The notes beneath the pieces are model-generated. The model was not told the DNA's origin. It saw only the letters and a list, made by a program, of their open reading frames with translations, and searched no databases. From Methanobrevibacter sp. (GTDB taxonomy: Archaea > Methanobacteriota > Methanobacteria > Methanobacteriales > Methanobacteriaceae): 8,177 nucleotides of DNA. Made by a program: the position numbers and the translations under genes. The stretch spans positions 80,734 through 88,910 of the forward strand of contig JABUVA010000017.1 in the NCBI GenBank assembly GCA_021442885.1, written 5' to 3'. Positions 1-4,748 of this stretch are shown here, in pieces (position 1 is the first letter of the stretch; each line of letters begins with the position of its first letter).

Positions 1-56
1 ATATCACTATTTGTAGTTTTAGCTGATACTATTTTTTCATAATTTCCTAAAACCAT
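1..56 (-). CDS. frhB: F420-reducing hydrogenase beta subunit, N-terminal fragment (cut by window edge)
   Basis: Only the first 18 codons are inside the window. They read MVLGNYEKIVSAKTTNSD, which matches the start of FrhB (family form MVLGTYKEIVSAR). FrhB is the FAD and iron-sulfur subunit that passes electrons to coenzyme F420 in the cytoplasmic FrhAGB complex. The ATG at 54-56 follows a very strong ribosome binding site (GAGGAGGTG, about 6 nt upstream), and it overlaps the last codons of the preceding frhG-like gene, so the two are probably translationally coupled. The assignment rests on a short stretch; the related F420-binding subunits FdhB and FpoF usually start differently. The frame is open to the edge. 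Confidence 0.8.
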   Translation of the reverse strand, partial: MVLGNYEKIVSAKTTNSD

Positions 57-631
57 GCTTCCACCTCCTCATGTAAATTCCATGATTTTGGACATATTAC
101 AAAACAACTTCCACAATGAATACACTTTTTTAAATCTAGGTTTGGTCTTGTATTTTTCATTTCAATAGCTAGTGCTGGGCATATAAATGCACATCCACTA
201 CATCCAGTGCACAATTCATTTTTAACAGTTATTAAAATTGTTTTTCTTCTAAAATCATTTTCTTTAGTCATTACAAGAAGTGGTTTTAAGTACTCTATAT
301 TGTCATCGATTAAAGCTTGAATAACATTATTTAAGAATTCATCTGAAACCATTGGTCCCGGAATAACTAAATCTGGTTTAAAATTAATACATGAACCTAA
401 TGAAATTAGAATATCTGTATTTTCATTGATTTTTTCTATAGTTTCTTTGGGAATAGTGTTATTTACAAAACAAAGATCCATTTTTGGAATATCCTCATTT
501 AAATCTTTATAAACAATATTTAATTGTTCAAAATTATCAATTAAATTATTATATGGCACTATACCTACATCTAAACAATCTTTTATAGAATTAGAATCTT
601 TATCTAAAAATTCTTTAATTTTTGAAAGCAT
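47..631 (-). CDS. frhG: FrhG-like F420 hydrogenase gamma subunit, shortened and lacking proximal-cluster ligands
   Basis: A homolog of FrhG, the small electron-transfer subunit of F420-reducing [NiFe] hydrogenase. From the ATG at 631 it has 194 residues; canonical FrhG is about 230-280. I chose this ATG because GGTGA sits 8 nt before it; the GTG at 643 would overlap that site. The C-terminal half is intact, with two ferredoxin motifs: Cys141/144/147/151 followed by Pro, and Cys170/173/176/180 followed by Pro. The N-terminal half still aligns with the small-subunit fold (DLCFVNNTI for D-ALVEGSV, LGSC for the GSC motif, VIPGP for the LPGCPP motif, then V-ALIDDNIEYLKPLL). The N-terminal Cys motif is replaced by GIVPYNN, EGS by NNT and PGCPP by PGPMV, and a segment after GSC is missing; only Cys81 remains of the usual proximal-cluster cysteines. 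It is unlikely to sit against a working [NiFe] large subunit in the normal way. It may be a paralog of a true frhG elsewhere, acting as an electron adaptor for FrhB. Confidence 0.8.
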   Translation of the reverse strand: MLSKIKEFLDKDSNSIKDCLDVGIVPYNNLIDNFEQLNIVYKDLNEDIPKMDLCFVNNTIPKETIEKINENTDILISLGSCINFKPDLVIPGPMVSDEFLNNVIQALIDDNIEYLKPLLVMTKENDFRRKTILITVKNELCTGCSGCAFICPALAIEMKNTRPNLDLKKCIHCGSCFVICPKSWNLHEEVEAWF

Positions 632-666
632 AATAATTGTCACCCCTATAACTTAATTAATAAATT

Positions 667-691
667 ATAAGTAATGATATATAATACTTAT
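667..691. promoter_or_regulatory. Inverted repeat between frhD and frhG-like gene, with TATA-like core
   Basis: ATAAGTA at 667-673 is mirrored by TACTTAT at 685-691. The half-sites resemble those of the four-box array at 1257-1399 (AAGTA/TACTT). The spacer holds ATATAT, which could act as a TATA element for the frhG-like gene on the minus strand, about 40 nt upstream of its start. AT-rich DNA yields such repeats by chance, so confidence is low. Confidence 0.3.
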
Positions 692-695
692 TATT

Positions 696-712
696 AAAAA
701 AAATATTAAAAA
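696..712 (-). terminator. T-rich run after frhD
   Basis: Just past the frhD stop the minus strand reads a run of five T, then AATA, then a run of eight T, typical of archaeal oligo-T termination. No strong hairpin is seen. It may partly uncouple frhD from the genes downstream. Confidence 0.35.
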
Positions 713-716
713 GAGC

Positions 717-1190
717 TTAAATAGCTCCAATTTCTTTTAAAACAATATCCATTGCTTCTGGAATTGCTTTTTCAACTGGTTCTGATAGTCCCATTACAAC
801 ATCTGGTGATGTAATTTCTTCAGGTTTACATCCAACAATTATTACTTCACAGGATTCTGCAAGATCGTGAAGTGGTTCTTCAACAGGCCAAGTGTGAACA
901 TTTTCATATTTTCCTTTAGGCATGTCAAATGGGCTGAATACTTTTACAGTTCCAGGTTCAGCATTAAATTCTACAACATCGATTACAATTATTTTTTTCC
1001 ATTTTTCATCTGGAAGTGAAAAAATAAAGTGTGTTGCACCGGTCCCTGCATCTACAAGCATTGTTTCATCAGGCATTTCTTTATCAGCAAAGTAATCTTC
1101 TAAGCGATGAATCACTTCGGGGCCAAATCCATCATCTTTAAATAAAATATTTCCACATCCTACTACTAATGTTTCTGCATCATAAGGCAT
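717..1190 (-). CDS. frhD: F420-reducing hydrogenase maturation protease FrhD
   Basis: A 157-residue member of the M52 (HycI/HybD-type) endopeptidases, which remove the C-terminal tail of a [NiFe] hydrogenase large subunit after nickel insertion. The N-terminal signature is [15 protein letters not shown] at residues 9-23. Acidic residues at 19-20, Asp47 in VDAGTG and His99 in ENVHTW fit the three nickel-sensing ligands known from HybD, so it looks catalytically intact. The length is normal. The ATG at 1190 follows GGAGG, about 7 nt away. In Methanothermobacter the order is frhA-D-G-B; here frhD comes first and no frhA is present upstream. Its substrate, presumably an FrhA large subunit, must be encoded elsewhere. 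It is transcribed away from the nickel-type transporter genes through a shared control region. Confidence 0.9.
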   Translation of the reverse strand: MPYDAETLVVGCGNILFKDDGFGPEVIHRLEDYFADKEMPDETMLVDAGTGATHFIFSLPDEKWKKIIVIDVVEFNAEPGTVKVFSPFDMPKGKYENVHTWPVEEPLHDLAESCEVIIVGCKPEEITSPDVVMGLSEPVEKAIPEAMDIVLKEIGAI

Positions 1191-1237
1191 TATATTTCCT
1201 CCGTGATTATTTTTTTATATATTATATTATTTAAGAT

Positions 1238-1252
1238 AATATAAAAATTTCG
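1238..1252 (-). promoter_or_regulatory. Predicted frhD promoter (TATA/BRE)
   Basis: On the minus strand CGAAATTTTTATATT is a good archaeal BRE plus TATA match, about 50 nt before the frhD start codon, giving an expected transcription start near 1217. The nearest box of the operator array (1257-1269) lies immediately upstream, where a bound repressor would compete with TFB. Confidence 0.5.
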
Positions 1253-1256
1253 ATGG

Positions 1257-1399
1257 AAAGTATTACAAAATACTATGAAAATACCTAATTAGTAATACTT
1301 TAATAACATTTATTAATAATGAAATCAAATGATTATTTACAAAGCTTAAAGCTTAAAGTAATACTTTTTAGGCCTAAAACGGAGGAAAAGTATTACTAA
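1257..1399. promoter_or_regulatory. Four-box operator array in the frhD/cbiM divergent control region (candidate nickel-responsive sites)
   Basis: Four near-palindromic 13-mers occur: AAAGTATTACAAA (1257-1269), TTAGTAATACTTT (1289-1301), AAAGTAATACTTT (1355-1367) and AAAGTATTACTAA (1387-1399). All share GTAWTAC, and the third is a perfect odd palindrome around its central W. Centres are at 1263, 1295, 1361 and 1393: two pairs each spaced 32 bp (about three helical turns), symmetric around 1328. The pairs can also be read as GTATTAC-N25-GTAATAC and GTAATAC-N25-GTATTAC. Similar GTRTTAC/GTAAYAC half-sites are described for NikR, though with shorter spacing. Flanking genes for nickel-type uptake and [NiFe] hydrogenase maturation fit a NikR-like regulator, but that identity is inferred. 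Confidence 0.65.
1366..1379. repeat. Perfect 14-bp palindrome TTTTAGGCCTAAAA upstream of cbiM
   Basis: TTTTAGG is joined directly to CCTAAAA. It overlaps the end of the third GTAWTAC box and precedes a GGAGG at 1381. The half-sites match those of the feo operators (TTAGG/CCTAA) but without the 4-bp spacer, so the same protein would not be expected to bind both in the same way. It could be a separate operator or a small RNA hairpin in the leader. Confidence 0.4.
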
Positions 1400-1420
1400 A
1401 GATATTGGGAGGAAAAAAAT

Positions 1421-2065
1421 TTGCATATACCTGACGGATTTATACCATTATGGCAGTGTGCCATATATTATGTTATATTAATTGTTGCCCTTTATTTCTC
1501 AGGAAAATGGGCTAAAAAGAATTTAAATGAAAAAACTGTACCACTACTAGCTGTTCTAGCAGCAGTTATTTTTGTTATAATGTCTGTAAACATTCCAATC
1601 CCATTTGGTACTAGTGGTCATCTTGTTGGTGGGGCACTAGTAGCAATTGTATTCTTTGCTCCTGAAGCAGCAGTAATAATATTTACTATTGTACTTCTAA
1701 TTCAAGCTCTTTTATTCGGAGATGGTGGAATAACAGTTCTAGGTGCAAATGTATTAAATATGGGTATTGTAGGTTCAATTGTAGGATTATACTCATTTAA
1801 AGGCCTTAGAAAGTTTGTTGGAAAGTATCTGGCAATTGGAATTGCAGCATGGTTAGCTACAGTAATATCTGCTATTGCATGTGCTCTTGAAATGGCAATT
1901 GCAGGAACATTCCCACTGGGTCTAGGACTTCTATTCATGGCTTTATATCATGCATTTATTGGAATAATCGAAGCTGTAATAACAATAATTATTATTGGAG
2001 CTATTGAAAAATTCAGACCAGATTTACTAGCTTGGAATAAACCTAAAGTTGAAGGAGACGTTTAA
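1421..2065 (+). CDS. cbiM: ECF-type nickel/cobalt transporter substrate-specificity subunit CbiM/NikM
   Basis: A 214-residue integral membrane S-component that binds the metal ion in an energy-coupling-factor transporter. The start is TTG at 1421, behind GGGAGGA at 1407-1413, so the protein begins MHIPDGF. That start matters, because in NikM structures the N-terminal Met1, His2 and His67 bind nickel; His67 is present here (PFGTSGHLVGG). About six hydrophobic segments follow, with the family motif GDGGITVLGANVLNMG near residues 100-115. The stop codon directly abuts the cbiN start. It is the first gene of the plus-strand transporter cluster. CbiM and NikM are hard to tell apart by sequence; the PDGLE-type CbiN and the adjacent hydrogenase genes favour nickel over cobalt. 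Confidence 0.93.
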   Translation: MHIPDGFIPLWQCAIYYVILIVALYFSGKWAKKNLNEKTVPLLAVLAAVIFVIMSVNIPIPFGTSGHLVGGALVAIVFFAPEAAVIIFTIVLLIQALLFGDGGITVLGANVLNMGIVGSIVGLYSFKGLRKFVGKYLAIGIAAWLATVISAIACALEMAIAGTFPLGLGLLFMALYHAFIGIIEAVITIIIIGAIEKFRPDLLAWNKPKVEGDV

Positions 2066-2371
2066 ATGGAAAGAAAAAATATTATTTTAATTGTAGTAGT
2101 AGTTATAATATGTATTGCTATTTGTTGTTTATCTCCTTTTATTGCATCTTCAAATCCAGATGGACTTGAAAAAACTGTAGAAGATGTTAGTAGTGTTGGA
2201 AATGGACAATATAATATTCAAGAAAAAACAGTGATTGAATCACCATTTGCAGACTATACATTTGAACCCTTGGGAAAAATTGGAGAGATTATAGCTCTGA
2301 TTATAGGAGTGATTATAGTATTAATAATAGGAATTGGAATCGGAAAACTCCTTGAAAATAAAAAGAAATAG
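2066..2371 (+). CDS. cbiN: Transporter accessory subunit CbiN/NikN (PDGLE type)
   Basis: A 101-residue membrane protein with one hydrophobic helix at each end (about residues 5-27 and 73-94) and a short outer loop between. The loop holds SSNPDGLEK at about 28-36 and SPFADY at about 59-64, the PDGLE signature seen in nickel-type ECF transporters, where this subunit helps the M component load metal. The ATG follows the cbiM stop with no gap, and GGAG lies within the cbiM end, so the two are coupled. A hairpin with a T-run follows the gene. Length is normal for the family. Confidence 0.88.
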   Translation: MERKNIILIVVVVIICIAICCLSPFIASSNPDGLEKTVEDVSSVGNGQYNIQEKTVIESPFADYTFEPLGKIGEIIALIIGVIIVLIIGIGIGKLLENKKK

Positions 2372-2377
2372 CAATCA

Positions 2378-2412
2378 AATGGAAATCAATTTTCCATTAT
2401 TTTATTTTTTTG
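2378..2412 (+). terminator. Hairpin plus T-run after cbiN
   Basis: AATGGAAA (2378-2385) pairs perfectly with TTTCCATT (2391-2398) around a 5-nt loop, followed by ATTTTATTTTTTT. This is intrinsic-terminator-like and sits between cbiMN and cbiQO. More T-rich runs continue to about 2440. Confidence 0.55.
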
Positions 2413-2446
2413 TTAAAAAATCTTTTATTTTTTATTTTAAAACTAA

Positions 2447-2454
2447 TTTATAAT
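2447..2454 (+). promoter_or_regulatory. Possible promoter for cbiQO
   Basis: TTTATAAT, about 70 nt before the cbiQ start, would place transcription initiation near 2478, upstream of the AGAGGA ribosome binding site at 2505-2510. It would let cbiQO be made independently of cbiMN, past the hairpin. Confidence 0.35.
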
Positions 2455-2516
2455 AACAGTAATAATTTATAGTACTTTTTACATACTAATATTATAAAAA
2501 TTAAAGAGGAATATAA

Positions 2517-3347
2517 TTGGCAAATATTATAAAAGCTTTAGATTTAGATGAATTAGCATCTGGAGATAGCCCAATACACAATTTAGAAGGTAGAATAAAA
2601 TTAATTTCTACAATACTGATTATTGTATATTGTGTATTTGCATCTAATCTTATTGTACCAATTGTTTTAGAGATTTATCTATTAATCGTTTTATATCTTT
2701 CAAAAGTTTCATTTGCAAATGCTTTTAAAAGAATACTGCTCTTACTTCCTTTTGGTATATTTATTATTATTTTCCAGCCATTTATCCATCCAGGAACAGT
2801 ATTGTGGAGATATTCATGGTTGACTATTACAGATGTTGGATTGAACTTTGGAATACTTTTATTAGCCCGTTTAATTGTAACATTAACTGCAGTTGTAGTT
2901 CTATCTTCAACAAGCCCGATAAACCAAGTTGTATCTTCACTTAGGAAACTTAAAATGCCTAAAGATTTTGCTATGATTTTAAGTATTATGGTACGATTCC
3001 TTTTTGTTTTTACAGATGAATTAGAAATAATAAGAAAATCGCAAAAATCAAGAAATTTTAACATTCACTCTAAATTAACTCCTTATAAATGGAGATTGAG
3101 ACAGGTTGGTTATACTATAGCTATAATGTTTTTAAAATCATATGAACAGGGCGAGAGAACCTATCAAAGTATGATAAGTAGAGGATATAATGAAAATTCT
3201 AATTTATTTAATGAAAAAGAAAAGTTAGAGAGAAATGATTATATATATATTATTTCTTTGATTATTATCTTAATAATATTAACAATAATAATTTTTGTAT
3301 TCCCTGAAAAATTAGGATATTTGGGAAAAAGTTTAGCATTAAAATAA
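2517..3347 (+). CDS. cbiQ: ECF transporter transmembrane coupling subunit CbiQ
   Basis: A 276-residue EcfT-family protein that links the metal-binding M component to the ATPase. The N-terminus carries SPIHNLEGRIKL (residues 18-29), the usual CbiQ opening (SPIH-LDPR-KL). Hydrophobic segments run at about 28-47, 50-62, 72-88, 108-130 and 242-262. The two coupling-helix motifs are KSRNF at 177-181 (a variant of Ala-Arg-Gly) and SRGYN at 221-225. Translation starts at TTG 2517, 6 nt after AGAGGA. The ATPase gene follows after 12 bp. A 145-bp gap with a terminator-like hairpin separates it from cbiN, which is unusual for this normally tight operon. Confidence 0.9.
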   Translation: MANIIKALDLDELASGDSPIHNLEGRIKLISTILIIVYCVFASNLIVPIVLEIYLLIVLYLSKVSFANAFKRILLLLPFGIFIIIFQPFIHPGTVLWRYSWLTITDVGLNFGILLLARLIVTLTAVVVLSSTSPINQVVSSLRKLKMPKDFAMILSIMVRFLFVFTDELEIIRKSQKSRNFNIHSKLTPYKWRLRQVGYTIAIMFLKSYEQGERTYQSMISRGYNENSNLFNEKEKLERNDYIYIISLIIILIILTIIIFVFPEKLGYLGKSLALK

Positions 3348-3359
3348 AAGGTAGTTAAA

Positions 3360-4199
3360 ATGGATGAAATAGTACTAAAAACAAATGATTTAAATTTTAT
3401 TTATCATGATGGATCTCATGCTCTTAAAAATGTAAATATTGAAATTAAAAAAGGTGAAAAAGTAGCTATAATGGGGCCTAATGGTGCTGGTAAATCCACA
3501 CTTTTCTTACATTTTAATGGTTTAAATGAACCTACAAGTGGAAATATTGAAGTTAATGGTAAAAAGATAGGTTATGAAAAAAAAGACCTACTTGAAGTTA
3601 GACAAAAAGTGGGAATTGTATTTCAAAATCCTAATGATCAACTTTTTGCACCATCTGTAAAAGAAGACGTTGCATTTGGACCAATGAATCTAGGTTTAGA
3701 TTATGAAGAAGTTGAAAAAAGAACAAAAGAAGCATTAGAACTTGTTGGAATGACAGATTATGAAGATAAACCTCCTCATCATTTAAGTGGAGGTCAACAA
3801 AAAAGAGTATCTATTGCTGGAATAATATCTATGCTACCTGAAATTCTAATTTTAGATGAACCAACTGCAGGTCTTGATCCACGTGGTGTTGATCAAGTAT
3901 TAAATATTATTAATAAACTAAATGACATGGATATGACTATTGTAATTTCTTCACATGATGTTGAGATGATAAATGATTTTGCAGACCGTATTTTTGTTTT
4001 AAAAGATGGAGAAATCATTGGTGTTGGAACACCTGATGAAATATTTTCAAATCATGAATTACTTGAAAAAGCCAGTTTAAGACCACCAAAAACCGCCGAA
4101 ATATTAAAAAAACTTAAAAATAATGGTCTTGATGTTGATATCAATAAAATAAAAGTAGATGATTGTTGTAGTGAAATAATCAAAGCTAAAAAATCTTAA
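3360..4199 (+). CDS. cbiO: ECF transporter ATP-binding subunit CbiO
   Basis: A 279-residue ABC ATPase that drives metal uptake from the cytoplasmic face. Walker A is GPNGAGKST (39-47), the Q-loop is at Gln89 (VFQNPNDQLF, typical of ECF ATPases), the signature is LSGGQQKR (142-149), Walker B is ILILDEP (162-168) and the switch histidine is His199 (SSHD). All are intact. The C-terminal tail after about 230 is the usual CbiO extension. It is last in the cluster; its TAA overlaps the stop codon of the convergent small Cys-rich gene, the two sharing TTAA at 4196-4199. Confidence 0.93.
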   Translation: MDEIVLKTNDLNFIYHDGSHALKNVNIEIKKGEKVAIMGPNGAGKSTLFLHFNGLNEPTSGNIEVNGKKIGYEKKDLLEVRQKVGIVFQNPNDQLFAPSVKEDVAFGPMNLGLDYEEVEKRTKEALELVGMTDYEDKPPHHLSGGQQKRVSIAGIISMLPEILILDEPTAGLDPRGVDQVLNIINKLNDMDMTIVISSHDVEMINDFADRIFVLKDGEIIGVGTPDEIFSNHELLEKASLRPPKTAEILKKLKNNGLDVDINKIKVDDCCSEIIKAKKS

Positions 4200-4384
4200 T
4201 TAGATTTTTTTAACTTCTTTTTTAATTTTTTAATAAACTCAAATTCTTGTTCATAGTCTAATGTGTTTCCATATCCACAATTTGGGCAATGAACTGTAGA
4301 AGAGCAATGTTTTCCACAAGAAGTACAACCCCTATTATGAACCTTCTTTTCATCAAATTCAAATCCACACATTCGACATTGCAT
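4196..4384 (-). CDS. Small Cys-rich zinc-ribbon-like protein in the feo cluster
   Basis: A 62-residue cytoplasmic protein with three CxxC pairs (Cys3/6, 20/23, 33/36), an extra Cys27 and His26/32, then a lysine-rich tail (about residues 52-60). The spacing suggests one or two zinc-ribbon knuckles, or an iron-sulfur site. It starts 6 bp after the feoA stop, with only a weak ribosome binding site, so it is probably translated by coupling with feoA. Its position suggests a role in iron uptake, perhaps like the small Cys-containing FeoC of enterobacteria, but there is no visible sequence likeness to FeoC. I do not recognise a named family. Confidence 0.75.
   Translation of the reverse strand: MQCRMCGFEFDEKKVHNRGCTSCGKHCSSTVHCPNCGYGNTLDYEQEFEFIKKLKKKLKKSN
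4205..4231 (+). terminator. Triple T-run terminator of the cbi cluster, inside the convergent gene
   Basis: After the cbiO stop the plus strand has runs of 7, 6 and 6 T within 27 bases. These are the antisense of the AAA/AAG lysine codons that encode the basic tail of the small Cys-rich protein, so one stretch appears to serve as both code and terminator. Confidence 0.55.
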
Positions 4385-4390
4385 ATTAAT

Positions 4391-4624
4391 CTATTGAACT
4401 TCTATATTTTTTGCCTCATCTTTACGAAGACAGACAGAATATCCTTTAATTTTAAATTTAATTGGATCTCCTAATGGAGCTACTTTTTCTACTTTGATTT
4501 TAGCACCTTTTACGAAACCCATACCTAGTAAATGTCTTCTTAAATCATCATCACCATCATGTTTTAATGATTTGATAGTGGCTTCTTCACCAGGTTTTAC
4601 ATTTAATAATGTTTTAGTTTCCAT
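4391..4624 (-). CDS. feoA: Ferrous iron transport accessory protein FeoA
   Basis: A 77-residue cytoplasmic SH3-like protein that works with FeoB in Fe(II) uptake. Family features are LLNVKPGEEATIKSL near the start, the RHLLGMGFVKGAKI turn at about 30-43, and the closing CLRKDEAKNIEV segment typical of FeoA. Length is normal. The ATG at 4624 follows GGGTGTG, about 7 nt upstream. The gene lies downstream of feoB but has its own TATA box and operator in the 124-bp gap, so it can be transcribed separately with the small Cys-rich gene behind it. Confidence 0.92.
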   Translation of the reverse strand: METKTLLNVKPGEEATIKSLKHDGDDDLRRHLLGMGFVKGAKIKVEKVAPLGDPIKFKIKGYSVCLRKDEAKNIEVQ

Positions 4625-4663
4625 TGATACACACCCAAAATTTTAGACTTAAAACATTGAAAT

Positions 4664-4677
4664 TTAGGTAAGCCTAA
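4664..4677. promoter_or_regulatory. TTAGG-N4-CCTAA operator of feoA
   Basis: TTAGG-TAAG-CCTAA, extended to AATTTAGG and CCTAATTA. It lies 31 bp from the feoA TATA box, just downstream of the expected transcription start. The half-sites resemble the core of DtxR/IdeR-type iron boxes (TTAGG...CCTAA). The same motif occurs before feoB and at 7131. Confidence 0.7.
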
Positions 4678-4708
4678 TTAATTACTTTTATTAATATATT
4701 GAAAATAG

Positions 4709-4716
4709 TATATAAA
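4709..4716 (-). promoter_or_regulatory. feoA TATA box
   Basis: The minus strand reads TTTATATA, identical to the box upstream of feoB. The expected start near 4688 gives a leader of about 65 nt. Confidence 0.55.
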
Positions 4717-4723
4717 TATTTCT

Positions 4724-4739
4724 AAAAAAACTAAAAAAA
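4724..4739 (-). terminator. T-run terminator of feoB
   Basis: The minus strand shows two runs of seven T, starting about 10 bases past the feoB stop. It is consistent with feoB ending before the feoA promoter. Confidence 0.5.
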
Positions 4740-4748
4740 GAAATTAAA

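Noticed and set aside
632..643. GTG start extending the frhG-like protein by four residues
   Set aside because: The GTG is part of the GGGGTGA ribosome binding site for the ATG at 629-631.
1253..1288. Short plus-strand ATG frame (MESITKYYENT) over the first operator box
   Set aside because: No ribosome binding site and it ends after 11 codons within the operator region.
1381..1396. First GGAGG in the cbiM leader as a ribosome binding site
   Set aside because: No start codon lies at suitable spacing; the second site at 1407-1413 serves the TTG that gives the conserved MHIPDG terminus.
1702..1938. Minus-strand open frame inside cbiM
   Set aside because: Antisense shadow of a clearly conserved membrane protein, with no ribosome binding site or recognisable motif.
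2675..3064. Minus-strand open frame inside cbiQ
   Set aside because: Antisense shadow of a conserved gene; the composition reflects the hydrophobic codons on the other strand.
4289..4474. Plus-strand open frame across the small Cys-rich gene and feoA
   Set aside because: Runs antisense to two supported genes and has no family features.
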